NCBI GenBank assembly: GCA_019279435.1
Contig: JAAALK010000284.1
Span: 15,691,294-15,755,293, forward strand
From: Zizania palustris
Taxonomy: Eukaryota; Streptophyta; Magnoliopsida; Poales; Poaceae
DNA length: 64,000 nucleotides
Direction of reading: 5' to 3'
Shown in pieces: positions 32,161-43,243 of this stretch (positions within the stretch are counted from its first letter, which is position 1; every line of letters starts with the position of its first letter). Made by a program: the position numbers and the translations under genes. Below the pieces are notes generated by a model. The model did no database searches. It was not told the origin of the DNA and saw only the letters and a list, made by a program, of their open reading frames with translations.

Positions 32161-35100
32161 GAACTCCGGGTCGAGGCACTACTGACTGAGTTCCGACCAA
32201 AGTGCGTCCGGAGCCTGTCCAGGCTGTGGCACGAATAGAGAACTTCGACCCTGCAAGACGACATCCGGTGGTCAATGTTATGCCACCTCCGAAGTAAGAA
32301 GAGGGACAAGATCGAGGGAAAAGAGTAGTCCTCCCCATCTCCGAAGGAGGGACCCTCGAAAGTATGTCGAAGAGGCAGAGAAGAGAATATGTTAGAGAAG
32401 TGGGCCATATTGGAACCTCTTCATCTGCAACTGCTATGCCCGAATGGTCCCATGTGCCGATATCTTTTTCTGTAGATGATGCAGCTGGTATTAAGTTTCC
32501 ACATGCAGACCCACTCGTCATCACTGCCGACATAGCAGAGACTGAAGTCCGGAGAGTACTAATCGACGGAGGGAGTTCAGCAGATATTATCTTTGTTCAA
32601 GCTTTTGATCAACTCTGCATCTCCAGGAAGCATCTTCTCCCAGCAGCCCGTCCCTTGCAAGGCTTCGCAAGACCCCCTCTCGATGCTCTCGGACAAATTG
32701 GCCTGCAGGTTACTTTTGGAGAGGGGCTACTGGCCAGGACGGAGGAAGTGATTTTCGATGTTGTGGATGCTCCATATGCATACAATGTCATCTTAGGAAG
32801 GGGCATGCTGAATCAATTCGGAGCTATGGCGCATCATAATTACCTGTGTATGAAGATGCCCACACAGGCGGGAGTGCTCACTGTTTTCGGAGATCAGGCC
32901 ACTGCGCGAAGAGCGGAGTATGGTCATGGCCCTCCTCTTGATCCGAGACAGGTGAACAGCGTGCAAGATAACCCGAAGGATTTCCCTGCTCCCAATGAAT
33001 CTTCGAAGAAATCCTTCCCAAGGCCAAGCCCTAAAGGAGAGATTGCAATGAAGGTTATTGTCAAAGATGGCAAGAAATATTCTTTTCAATTTGGCAAAGA
33101 CTTACCCCCAGAAGTCGCTACTTCTTTAGAGAAAGTAGTTGAGGAGAATTTAGATGTCTTTGCTTGGTCTGACGAAGACATCACCGGAGTCAGTCGGGAT
33201 ATTATTGAACACAGTTTACTTGTGAATCCAAAGGCTCGGCCTGTTCGACAAGGACTCCGGAAGTTGTCCACGGAGAGAGCTATCCTTGCCAAAGACAAAG
33301 TGGAAAAGCTGCTGAAGGCTGAGATTATTAGAGAAGTGGCTCATACGGAGTGGTTAGCCAACCCAGTCTTCGTTAGGAAGAAATCTTCCGGGAAGTGGCG
33401 CATGTGTATCGATTTTACATCTCTGAATAAAGCATGCCCCCGTGACCCCTACCCCATGCCCCGAATTGATCAATTGGTCGACTCTACTGCCGGTTCGGAG
33501 TTATTAAGCTTCCTCGACGCGTACTCTGGCTATCATCAAATTTGGCTAAAGCGCGAAGATGAAATCAAGACAAGCTTCGTAACTCCTTCAGGAGTCTTCT
33601 GTTATGTAAGAATGCCCTTTGGCTTAAGAAATGCCGGGGCTACTTTTTCAAGGTTAATTGTTAAGGCTCTAGGTCATCAATTAGGTCGCAATGTAGAGGC
33701 CTATATGGATGATATTGTAATAAAGAGTGCTTTAAAGCACCAACATAGCCTAGACTTAGCAGAAACATTCAATAACCTTCGAGCATGTGGGATCTGTCTT
33801 AAACCCCGAAAAATGTATCTTCGGGGCGCATGCTGGAAAAATTGTTAGGGTATCTAGTTTCAAGCAGAGAGGCCCCACTCAGATAACTATGTTGCAAAGG
33901 ATGCCCCCAGAGAATTTAAAGCAAGTGCAAAAGCTGACTGGTCGTCTTGCAGCACTTAGCTGGTTTTTGGCAAGGTCTGCGGAGAGAAGTTTGCCCATCT
34001 TTAAAGCATTGAAAGGGTCCGAAGATTTTGCATGGACACCGGAGTATCAAAAGAGCTTCGAAGATATTAAGAATTATCTCAGTAACCTTGCTACACTCAC
34101 GGTGCCTATTGCGGATGAAACCCTACTCCTCTACCTTGCAACTACTGGCTCTGTTGTCAGTGCAGTCCTTGTCAGAGAGGTTGATTTCAACGGGAAGTTG
34201 GTACAGAACCCAGTTTATTTTGTGTCTGAAGCATTGTCTGGAGCAAAAACAAGATATTCCGAGCTTGAGAAATTTACTTATGCTCTGATAATGGCTTCAA
34301 GGAAGCTAAGGCATTATTTCTTGGCACATAATGTAATTGTACCAACTTCATATACTTTGGGAGATATGCTCCGAAGTAAGGATTCTACAGGAAGAATTGG
34401 GAAGTGGGCCGTTGAGTTAGCACCCTTCGGCATATCCTTTGTGGCAAGAACAGCAATTAAGTCACAAGTGTTGGCGGACTTCGTGGCAGAATGGACTCCC
34501 CCTGCAGCATGGGCTTCGGAAAAGCCAAGTGAAGGGATTTGGACTATTTACTCTGACGGAGCTTTCCAAGCATCTGGAGCAGGTGTCGGAGCCGTGATAA
34601 TTTCGCCTTCAGATCAAAAGGCAATGTACTCCTTAAGACTCAATTTTAAGTCTACCAATAATATAGCAGAGTATGAGGGAATTTTATTGGGACTTCGAAA
34701 GGCCCGCGCTCTAGGGGCTACAAGAGTTGTTATTAAGACAGATTCTCAGATTGTAGCAGGGCACGTAGACAAGAGCTTTCAAGTTCGACATCCACAGCTT
34801 GCAAAATACTTGGAAGAAATCCGTAAGATTGAAGCAGCATTCAAAGGGATTTCCATCTGGAGTATACCTAGAGCAGAAAATGTGCAAGCTGACATCTTAG
34901 CAAAAGCTGCAGCCGGAGCTATGGACATACCAGAAGAAGCTTTTTATGAAGAACTCAGTACACCTTCGGTGCCACAAATCCCTGCTGCGGAAGTCCTTTG
35001 CATTCCAAGTACAGATTGGCGAAGTTCAATTATGGAATTGTTGCAAGGTCAAGAAATTCTTCGAGAAATTCATGAAGGACTCTGCGGTAGCCATTTAGCC

Positions 35101-36093
35101 CCTCGAGCTTTGGCAGGAAAGACACTTCACCAGGGGCTTTATTGGCCTACAATAGTAGCTGATGCGGAGAGCTTAGTCCGCACTTGCCAAGGATGTCAGT
35201 GGATGGGACGAAGAAGTCATCGCCCATCAACAACTCTCCAAGTCATTGCTCCAGTATGACCCATGGCCAGATGGGGCATGGATCTTATTGGCCCCTTCCC
35301 AGTAGCAAAAGGAAATTTTAAGTTCGCAGTGGTAGCAATCGAATACTTTTCAAAGTGGGTCGAAGCAGAGCCCCTAACAGCTATCACTTCGAATAATGTA
35401 TAAAAATTTTTCTAGAAGAATATTATATGCCGGTTCGGAGTGCCTCGGCAGCTGACAGTTGACAATGGAACACAGTTCGATGCAGAACCCTTCAGGAAAT
35501 TCTTTGAAAACCTAGACATCCAATTATGTTTTGCTACGGTAAGGCATCCTCAGTCTAACGGAGCTGTTGAAAGAGCCAATGGTAATATCTTATCAGGGCT
35601 GAATCGAAGAATAGTTGGATTGGCAAAAGGACTGTGGACTGAAGAGCTCCCGAAAATTCTTTGGTCCATTCAGACAACTCAGACAAGGTCTACTGGTTTC
35701 ACTCCTTTCAGACTATTATTCGGAGATGAAGCTATGACACCAACGGAGCTTAAAGGAGGGTCTCTTCGCAGCACCGAACCAGAAATAGAAGCAGAAAGAC
35801 AAACTTCGCTTGATTTAACAGAAGAGACAAGACTTCAAGCTGTTGCCAATTTGTCAAAGTATCAGCAGCAGACGGAGACTTGGTTCGACCCGAAGGTCAA
35901 AATTAATGAACTTAGGCCGGGTCATCTCGTTTTGCGAAGTATCATAGCGCCAGGAAAATTAGGAAATAAGTGGGAAGGTCCATACATAATTGTTCGCTCA
36001 GGGCGTCCTGGTTCTTTTAAGTTAGCTAATTTGGAAGGTGAAGAGTTAGTGCATACATGGCATGCAGAGCACCTAAAGCGATATTTCGCATAG
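32161..36093 (+). pseudogene. Tat pol: protease, RT, RNase H, aRNase H, integrase
   Basis: The aspartic protease has IDGGSSADI (about 32559). RT has CIDFTSLNKACPRD and the YMDD catalytic motif (about 33700-33712). The first RNase H is degenerate. The second, archaeal-type RNase H has SDGAF (34552), AEYEG and KTDSQ. Integrase has a zinc-binding H/C region (about 35090-35200), WGMDLIGPF with the first D, DNGTQFD with the second, and HPQSNGAVERAN with the E. It ends at TAG 36091. Stops: TGA 32187, TAA 32295, TGA 35257, TAA 35401 and TAG 35413. A frameshift near 33800 is accompanied by a small deletion between RT and RNase H. Not functional. Confidence 0.9.
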
Positions 36094-36174
36094 GGGCTCC
36101 TTGTAATCATTTGTAAACACCTTCCGAATTAATAAAGCTTATGGTTCAGATAATGCCTACCCCCCATAAACTTC

Positions 36175-36637
36175 CCACTTCTAGTGGACGCACTGGAATA
36201 GCGAAGTTGACCGGGAGGGAAGTGTCATTAATTTGAATCATATTTTTCGGACTTCGGACCACTGGTCCGAAGCTTCCACCGAGGTGGGAAAGTCACTAAG
36301 AAAACGGATTCCAAGCCACCGGCTTGAAAGCATCCATAAAAAGAGTCCAAGGAGACCAAATAATGCGGATTCCAAGTTTCGGCTTGAAAGCATCCGTAAA
36401 AAGAGTCCAAGGAGACCACTGCGAATTCCAAACCACTGGTTTGATAGAATTCGCAAAAAGAGCCGAAGGAGGCCAAAACAAAACAGAGTTTGAGCTCATG
36501 AGCTTCGAATATTTGTGAAAAAAGTCCAAAGTGACTAATCGTTTGGGACACTAAAGTGTCCGGAAAGTTGTCCAAAGTGATTTCTTTCAAAACACAAGGT
36601 ACTAAGTTACCAATCTTCAGACTCCAAGTAGTCGAAG
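36175..36637. repeat. Phased series of stem-loops with differing stems
   Basis: Eight or nine short hairpins lie behind pol, mostly 55-60 bp apart: 36175-36187, 36252-36272 (CTTCGGACC/GGTCCGAAG), 36312-36326 (CAAGCC/GGCTTG), 36373-36386 (CAAG/CTTG), 36429-36443 (CAAACC/GGTTTG), 36493-36504 (AGCTCATGAGCT), 36546-36561 (GGACAC/GTGTCC), 36598-36611 (GGTA/TACC) and 36615-36637 (CTTC, GACT/AGTC, GAAG). Several have outer stems: CGGAT/ATCCG at 36366/36392 and GCGAATTC/GAATTCGC at 36421/36447. Between them a spacer like AAAAAGAGTCCAAGGAGACC recurs. The stems differ in sequence yet still pair. Confidence 0.88.
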
Positions 36638-36847
36638 ACATTTTATAAGATTTTAATCAATCTTTAAATTGCTGAGGGGGCTCCGAGCCCCCAAAATTGT
36701 ACTCCTAAGTTTTTCTTTGCGCCTAACCATCTTTGAATATTGTTCGAAGTTGCTTACGCCCAAAGAGGGGCTGGGAAATAGGGAGACAATTTTAAATCAA
36801 TATTTATTATTCAAACAAATTATGATTACATCATGAAAAATCGGTAT

Positions 36848-38186
36848 CTATACCGAGAAGGAATCGAAGACCCCTTCGATCTCTAGAGCTAAGGTTGGAA
36901 CGACTAGTTCCAGAGCCGAAGTTCTAACAACTTTGCGTTTAACTCTCCTACCTCCCTTCGAAGCTCTAAAGTCTTTCTGTTTTTGTTGAAGCTCGGCCCA
37001 AGTTCGGAGTTGTTCGGGGCTCCTTTCCCATCTTCCAAGTTCTTCAGGCTTTTTACCCTGAGTTTCATCTTCATCTTCGGACCATGCAATGTCTTCGGAA
37101 GATGAAGTTTCCAAGTTAACCTCTTTTTCTTCCTCTTTAATATAAGATAGTATATCTTTGCTTACTTCGGGCGTAATTGCACCGGAGCTATCTCGAGGAA
37201 CTAAAAATCGAGGGCGCTTGTGAAGTTTTAAAAGATCGAAGGTAGACCATAGTAGGTGGAGTTCTTCGTTAACGTTTAACACTTCGACATCATCCATATG
37301 AGGTGAAGCCTAAAAACATGACAAGCAAATTTTCATTCATAATATATGAAAAACATGATGCTTTACATAATCAGGATCCTAAGGTAAATCTAGACCTGCG
37401 GGTTTGGCGGAGGCTGGCTGCTCGAAGCTTGCAACCGAGCTTGCTTTTGGCGGTTCCCTTCATCAATCCAAGCCTTGATCGCAGTACGACCTTCGGCTCT
37501 CCATGAATCTTGGAAGGCTTGCCAAGCAGTGGCCACGTCTTCGAAAGGATTGAGAAGCTGGTTTTCGTCGAAGGTAATGGGAGCCGTCTCTGTGTTCGGA
37601 GTTATTGTTATTCCCAGATCTTCATAGTAGCGAAGTATGCCGATAGCAGCCACTTGTCCGGAGAGTTTTCCATATCGAATGCCTGCCGTCTTCATCGTCT
37701 TCGCAGCTCCTTGGATCATTTTTAGCCACCGAAGCAAGGAGACGTTGTCGTTTGAAGGAAGTGTCCCAGTAGTACCGAAGTACTCTAGGACACTTAGGAG
37801 TTGGTTCATGACCTCCGCAGCTACCTTCTCCGATTTCAGCTTATCGTCAAGTAAAGCGTCCTTCGCAGAAGTCAATTCTTCCACCACGCCAAAGAGTCTA
37901 GCTGCCTCCGTAGCTAAAGAGTTTTTCTAGTTAAGTAGGTGGCTAGCCTCTTCTGCAGTTTTGGCCTTTTCCTCTCAGAGCTTGACAAGTTCAGCCCCCG
38001 CCGTAGCATGCTCCGCCCGCATCTTTTCTATTTCCGCCCGAAGCACAATTTGTTCTGCTTCGATGATACGAGGATGCGCCCAACCTTCACGGCGTAGAAT
38101 CAAAGATACTCGTGAAACCTGACGAGTCTTGTGCAGCCAACCGTTGCATGTGCAACAACCTGCAGCACGGAGTTCGCCCAGCCTCA
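36848..38186 (-). pseudogene. Antisense spliced accessory gene of the Tat element, 5' end cut off
   Basis: Reads opposite to gag-pol. An upstream exon (38186 down to 37395) encodes a helical, coiled-coil-like protein (R/E/K/A-rich, then TSAKDALLDDKLKSEKVA, then a globular part with YGKLSGQVAAIGILRYYEDL). A GT-AG intron of 85 bp (37394-37310, CAG/GTCT and TTTAG/GCTT) joins it in frame to a second exon ending at 36848, with an acidic centre and a basic KGGRRVKRKVVR stretch that could be a nuclear signal. In-frame stops at 37975-37977 (TGA) and 37927-37929 (TAG) break it. The start is beyond the chromovirus insertion. Antisense accessory genes are known in Tat elements (for example Grande); the function is unknown. 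Confidence 0.75.
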
Positions 38187-38677
38187 TGTTGTCCACTCAA
38201 CCAAGTCAAGCGGATTACAATCCTCGTTGCAATCACAAAGGGCTTGCAAGGACAACGGGAAGGAATGCACAATTCTCAGAGATGATTCAGCTAGTAGCTA
38301 GAACACTCAAGAACATGCATAAAGCATAGTTGTTTCATTCTCAAAATTCTGTCCCCCTACACATTGAGAAAGATCCTATTATATAGAAGGGATCGAGAGG
38401 GAGATGGAGAGGTGTTCAGGACGTTTTACATGGCATTAAGCCAATATTGGTGCGCAACACCCTAATTAAAGCAAATGAAACGTTTGACAGTTTCTGGTCT
38501 CCACATTAAGTCGGCGATAACTCTCTATTCTGGTGGAATTATTGGGTGAGGCCAGATCCATTGGAAAGCTTATGAAGTAAGCGTTCCAAGCTGTGGTCGA
38601 ACACATTTATTGGATTTAATATGCAGTTTCTATGAGCATCTTATTCCATACTGGTCACTTGAATCCGAAATGGTCTT
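38187..38677 (-). mobile_element. Chromovirus-type Gypsy: 3' LTR part left of element C
   Basis: Continues 49596-54485 across the element C insertion. Read on minus it goes from the polyprotein end (a stop a few codons after the junction) through a TATA-like TATATAATA (plus 38377-38386) to ...GGACAACA at 38187, the LTR terminus. The flanking 5 bases on the left are CCTCA. The LTR start is not clearly resolved. The polyprotein appears to run close to or into the 3' LTR, as in CRM-type chromoviruses. Confidence 0.7.
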
Positions 38678-40725
38678 TGAGAAACCAAGGGTTTGTTTCG
38701 GAGTGTGATGAGTGATTGACAGGCTTTTAACCTCTGGTTCGAAGGGGTACCTCCGAAGGGGGTTCGGAGGTTGGACCTCTGAAGGTGTTCGGAGGTGGTT
38801 TCACCGAAGGGCTCGGTGGTTTGGTTGCTGCAGCTGTTGCAGCGGAGTGTGCCCGTCGGAGGGGTCCGACAGTACACGATGACTAGGTTTGTACCGAAGG
38901 TCTCGATACTTTGGGTGGTACACCGGAGTGTGTGTCGAAGGCTGCTAACGCGGAGAGGTCTCCGGAGTACTGGATACACTTGCCTGCTTGTCTGTGGTGC
39001 GCAGGGGACTTCGGAGGCGACGGACGGTTCATAGCAGGTGAACCTGGGTCAAGCGGAAGGCTTGATGCCAGGGGAGCGGGGAGCTCCGTCACGGTGGCTG
39101 CGAAGGGGTCTGGGTCGGTCCTCGGGTCGAGATGCACCAGGAGAGGGCAGTAAGTGCGGAGCGTGGCTCCGGGTGAAGGTACTCCGAGACAAAGTCCTCG
39201 GAGGCGAGGCACTTCGAAGGGTACTCCAGATGGAGTGACTTCGGAGTATGGTGGATCAAGTCCTCTGCGGAGGCAAGGCGTTCGAAGTGTGCTCCGGAGG
39301 GAGACATTCGAAGGTGCCCGACGAAGGTCTCAGAAGTCGAGGCGCATCGAAGGCATGGTCCGGGTGAGGCTCATCGAGGAGTGTGCTCGGGGAGAGACAC
39401 TGAGACGGAGTGCTCATGGAATGCTTCGTGCGGAGGCCTTGGACAAAGGAGGGACTTCGAAGGGTGGTACTCCGAAGGTGGGGCTTCGGAGTGAGGAAGG
39501 CTTCGGAGCGAGGCTAGCTCCGGAGCAAGGTTGACTTGTGGTGCTTCGGCCATGCATGGCTTCGGTACACGGACTGACGGAGTTCGAGCTGGGAGTAGCT
39601 GCGAAGCCGTGGTGGTCCACTCCGAGGGTGTTGGTGCGAAGGCCCAAGGGCTTTGACGGCTTCGGCTCAAAACCGTCACTGTATCGGAGGCTATCTTCGG
39701 CGAAGCGAAGGCCATCAGGCTCAAGGCTTCTCACCGAAGCTTCCGCACCCCTCGCGTGCGAAGGGAGGCTGCAGAAAGGTCAAAGACTGCAAAGGCTGAC
39801 ACTGTCTGCTCTGCAAAAAGCTGACGCTGTCCCCTCTGCAAAGCTGACAGAGAAGCCTCCAAATAAAGTTAGACTACCTTTTGTACCCCTCTGTTCTATA
39901 GAGACAAAACTGGTGTAAACCCTAGGGGTAAAGTAGTCATTTCACTTGGGTGAACCGTGGGCTATAAATATGGGGGCTCGGTAGGTAACATTTAACACTT
40001 TGAGCATTTACTGTTGAGCTCCTGTACTAGCCTCCACTTTGAATACATCCAGTGAGTTCATTCTTGTGTTCCTTGTTCAAGCGGCGAAACCCAGCCTCTG
40101 TGTGTTTTTTGCTTGAGCTTGTTTTACATACCTCGCTGCATACTTCGTCCATCTGTGTGTCACCTTGAGTGACTTTTGACAGTGCATCGAAGCCTGTGTT
40201 GACGAAGTGTGTTGTGTGCGAAGTGTGTTTTTCAGTTCGCGTTCGCTCTGTGTAACAGGAGGCTAGACCTCGCTGCTTTATAGCGAAGCCCTGATCGTTG
40301 CCCATTTTGCTTCGTGTGTCGAAGCCCCTAGCGTAGTCTGTTGGTGTGCGTTTAGACCTTCGTAGTACGAAGCCCAGCACCAGTTGCTGTCACTAAGTAT
40401 TAGGTCAAAGTCCTCAGAGGGTTGTCCACTCTTGCGAAGGGTGAAGTGCGAAGCCTGCTCGAAGCACCCTGTGTGCGGAGCCTGCACTGACTTAGCAGAG
40501 TTGTTTTCGGAGTTGTGGGTGGAGCGAAGTCTGCTTGACTTCGGACTTTTACTCCTTGCGAAGTCTGTGTTTGGAGCTGTCAAATACCTCCAAACCAGAC
40601 CTTCAAAGGTTGGTGTTCGAAGCCTGTTCCGCAGTAGACAGAATTAAAAACCAAAGGCTGTGTTTAGCCTGAATTTTTAAAAGCTCCCATTCACCCCCCC
40701 TCTGGTCGCCGTTTCCGGTCCAACA
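38678..40725 (+). repeat. Element C 5' LTR (2048 bp)
   Basis: Starts TGAGAAACCAAGGG and ends GGTCCAACA. The TATA box TATAAATA is at 39963-39970. The U3 is GC-rich and dense in CTTCGAAG, CTCCGAAG and TTCGGAG words. Open frames of 60-126 codons on both strands are by-products of this composition and recur in the 3' LTR. Confidence 0.95.
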
Positions 40726-40727
40726 AT

Positions 40728-40739
40728 TGGTATCAGAGC
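40728..40739 (+). promoter_or_regulatory. Primer-binding site (tRNA-iMet), element C
   Basis: TGGTATCAGAGC, two bases after the LTR end, complementary to the initiator tRNA-Met 3' end. Confidence 0.93.
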
Positions 40740-40789
40740 AGGTTAAGATCACCAGTTGACATTAACCGGTTTTGTGATCTTTTGGCGAC

Positions 40790-43243
40790 ATGGATAGAGG
40801 CAGTAAAATTCCTCTGTTCGATGGGATTGATTTTGCATACTGGAAGGTGCGCATGGAGGCTTACTTGTTGAGTCAAGGAAATGCAATTTGGGAGATTGTG
40901 GACTCACAATACTCCATCCCTGATACTCGCACCACTCAAACAGAAAAAGATCAGTATAATGCCAACTCCAAGGCAAGAAATATACTGTTCATTGGTTTGA
41001 GCCGGAGTGAGTTTGACACGGTGCAACACATTAGGACTGCTAGGGAGATTTGGACAACACTCACTGTCTTTCATGAGGGCTCTACACAGATTAAGGTCAG
41101 GCGCCAAAGCACATACAATCAACAGTATCAGCTGTTTGTGCAGGCACCTAGTGAATCTATAGATGCCATGTTTTCTCGCTTTGATGCGATAGTGAGTAAC
41201 TTGCGGTCCAACGGGACGCTTGCTTACAATGATCATGACAGGGCTATCAAGCTTCTCTATGCTCTTGACCGTAGCATATGGGAAGTAAAGATATCCAGCA
41301 TTGAGGAGTCCACAGGTTATGACACACTGACCTGTGATGAGCTCTTTAGCAAGCTGAAGTCCACAGAGATTGCCAAGGCATCTCTTGCTGTGCACAGAAG
41401 CTCTTTGCCACAGCCATTGGCATTGGTTTCTAGCACTAGCCGTGGCACCACTGCAGAACCAAGCACATCTGGCACTTGTGTTCTTGCAGATGGTTTTGCT
41501 TTGTCCTCCCTGGTCTCCGTCACAAAGGAGCAGGTGGACACTCTGGATGATGATGAGCTTGCTCTCATTGCCAGGAGGTTCACCCGTTTTCACCATGAGA
41601 GACGGGATCAGAGGAGAAGTGGTTTTAGTGGTTGCTTTGAATGTGGCGACACCTCTCACATCAAGGCCAATTGCCCTAAGCTCAAGAAGAGAGATGAGAG
41701 TGAGCGCCCTAAATACCACAAAAAGGAGAGGAAGCCTTTTGTGAAGGGCAAGCGCGGCAAAATGGCTAAGAGAGTAGCCAAAGCCACTTCTAGAGCATTT
41801 GTTGCTGCTCTTAGCGACATCGACACTTCCTCAACTGAGGAGTCGAGCTCTGAGTAGGAGGAGTCCCCAAGGAAGGAGGACAAGAAGGAACGAGATTTCA
41901 CCGGCCTTTGCTTCATGGCCGACAGCGATCACAGTGGTGATGAGCTTGACTCATCTGAGGTACCTCTATCCTATGACCAGCTTTCAATAAAACTAGATGA
42001 GCTGAATGAAGTAGTTCTTGGTCAGGATAGATTACTTGTGCAAGCTGCTAGAGAAAGAAAAGACCTTAGACTTATGCTAGAATCTGTTTCTACTGAGTAT
42101 GCCATGCTTAAGTCTAAAGTAAATGATGCTGAATGTGAATCTTGTAACGTAGTCATGGGTGAGCTTGCTCAGTTGCGTTCTGTACATGCTCAAACTCTAT
42201 CTGAGCTTGAGACTGCACAGAAGCAGCTTTTGATGGTTGATTCTAGACCTCTTGATAATATTGAATGCATGAACTGTTCTTTATTGCGCGAGAGCATTAA
42301 TTTACGTGATAAACATGTTCATGATTTAGAGGCAAGATTGGAGAGGGCCGGTAGTTCTAAGGATGTGCAGCCTATTTGTGACACATGCATTACCCTTAAG
42401 GACCAGCTAGGCATTGTTAGAGAGCGAGCTGAGAACCTCATGTCTGAAAATGAATACCTTCTTTCTGTGGTTAACAAGTGCACTGAGGGAAAGGGTAGGA
42501 TGAATTTGCTCTTGGCCAAGACCAAGATGTGTGCTGACAGAGCAGGGTTAGCTCTAGGTTTGGGTTTTGAGAGGATTCCTTCAGAAAATGGAGACAAAAC
42601 TGTTTTTACCTCTCCCACTACCCTAGAGAAAGAGAGAGCTCTGTTAGACACCCCATCATCCAAAAAGCCTACTCGACCACCAAAGAAAACCACTCCTCCT
42701 GCCAAGAAAAATCCTCCCAAGAAAACCACTCAGCAGAAGCCCAAGGAGCCTGTGAGAGTTGCTCCTAAGACCCATGAGAGTGCCCCTAGGAGAGTGTTTC
42801 ATTGTTCCTACTGTCAGCGGGCGGGTCATTTGGTTGGGTTCTGTTTTCGTCGCATCAAGGATGAGCGACGCTTTCAGGCGATGAGTTACCAGGACATGCA
42901 TTACCCATCTTTAGGTATGCATGAGTCTGAGTTTTACTATCGTCCTTCTTTTGAGGCTCCTCGTGCTTCTCGGAGAGGTTTTGCTCCTCGAGGTGTTCAC
43001 CATGTTCCATATGGTGGTAGACCTCGGGCGAGTAGCTTTGTACCTCGTCAGAGTAGGAGACCTCGACATGTTGTTCAATCACAGCATGTAGTTAGACCTC
43101 GCACTTTGCGTCATTTCGATTTTCCTATGCGTAGACAGTCTACTTTTACTGTGCCTACTACTCGTGTCACTCAGTGCTGGATGCCTCGTCATTTTTTCAC
43201 TCACCCCAGCACTGAGCGATCGAGATATTCTTATCATGTGTAG
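40790..43243 (+). pseudogene. Element C gag with two zinc knuckles
   Basis: Structural protein of the virus-like particle. The ATG at 40790 is followed by the SIRE-type gag core (YWKVRMEAYLLSQG, ARNILFIGLSRSEF, REIWTTL, STYNQQYQLF), knuckle 1 CFEC-GDTS-H-IKAN-C (about 41636-41677), an acidic S/E stretch, a long coiled-coil (41.9-42.5 kb), a P/K-rich linker, knuckle 2 CSYC-QRAG-H-LVGF-C (about 42805-42846) and a basic tail ending YSYHV at the TAG 43241-43243. One internal TAG (41855-41857) sits where element D has GAG, so it is private to C. Otherwise a single frame, continuing in frame with pol after the terminal TAG. Confidence 0.9.

Larger units (their letters stand above)
30289..38186 (+). 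mobile_element. Tat-lineage Ty3/Gypsy retrotransposon, decayed, 3' end outside
   Basis: 5' LTR 30289-30783, PBS at 30786, gag-pol 30846-36093, a stem-loop series 36175-36637 and an antisense spliced gene 36848-38186. At 38187 the chromovirus interrupts. A second, archaeal-type RNase H after RT and an antisense gene in a long 3' region are features of the Tat lineage (Grande, RIRE2 and relatives). The insertion is in element B gag; the preceding 5 bases are CACAG and the matching duplication is not in the window. Confidence 0.88.

Noticed and set aside
36175..36637. CRISPR-like regular repeat-spacer pattern
   Set aside because: The recurring part is degenerate, the hairpins have differing sequence, the setting is a plant retrotransposon, and there are no cas genes. 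It is a tandem-repeat/stem-loop region.
39154..39918. Open frames of about 126 codons in the element C LTR (repeated at 48.0-48.8 kb and in D)
   Set aside because: They lie in U3, occur on both strands, and come from GC-rich CTTCGAAG-type repeats. No domain is recognisable.
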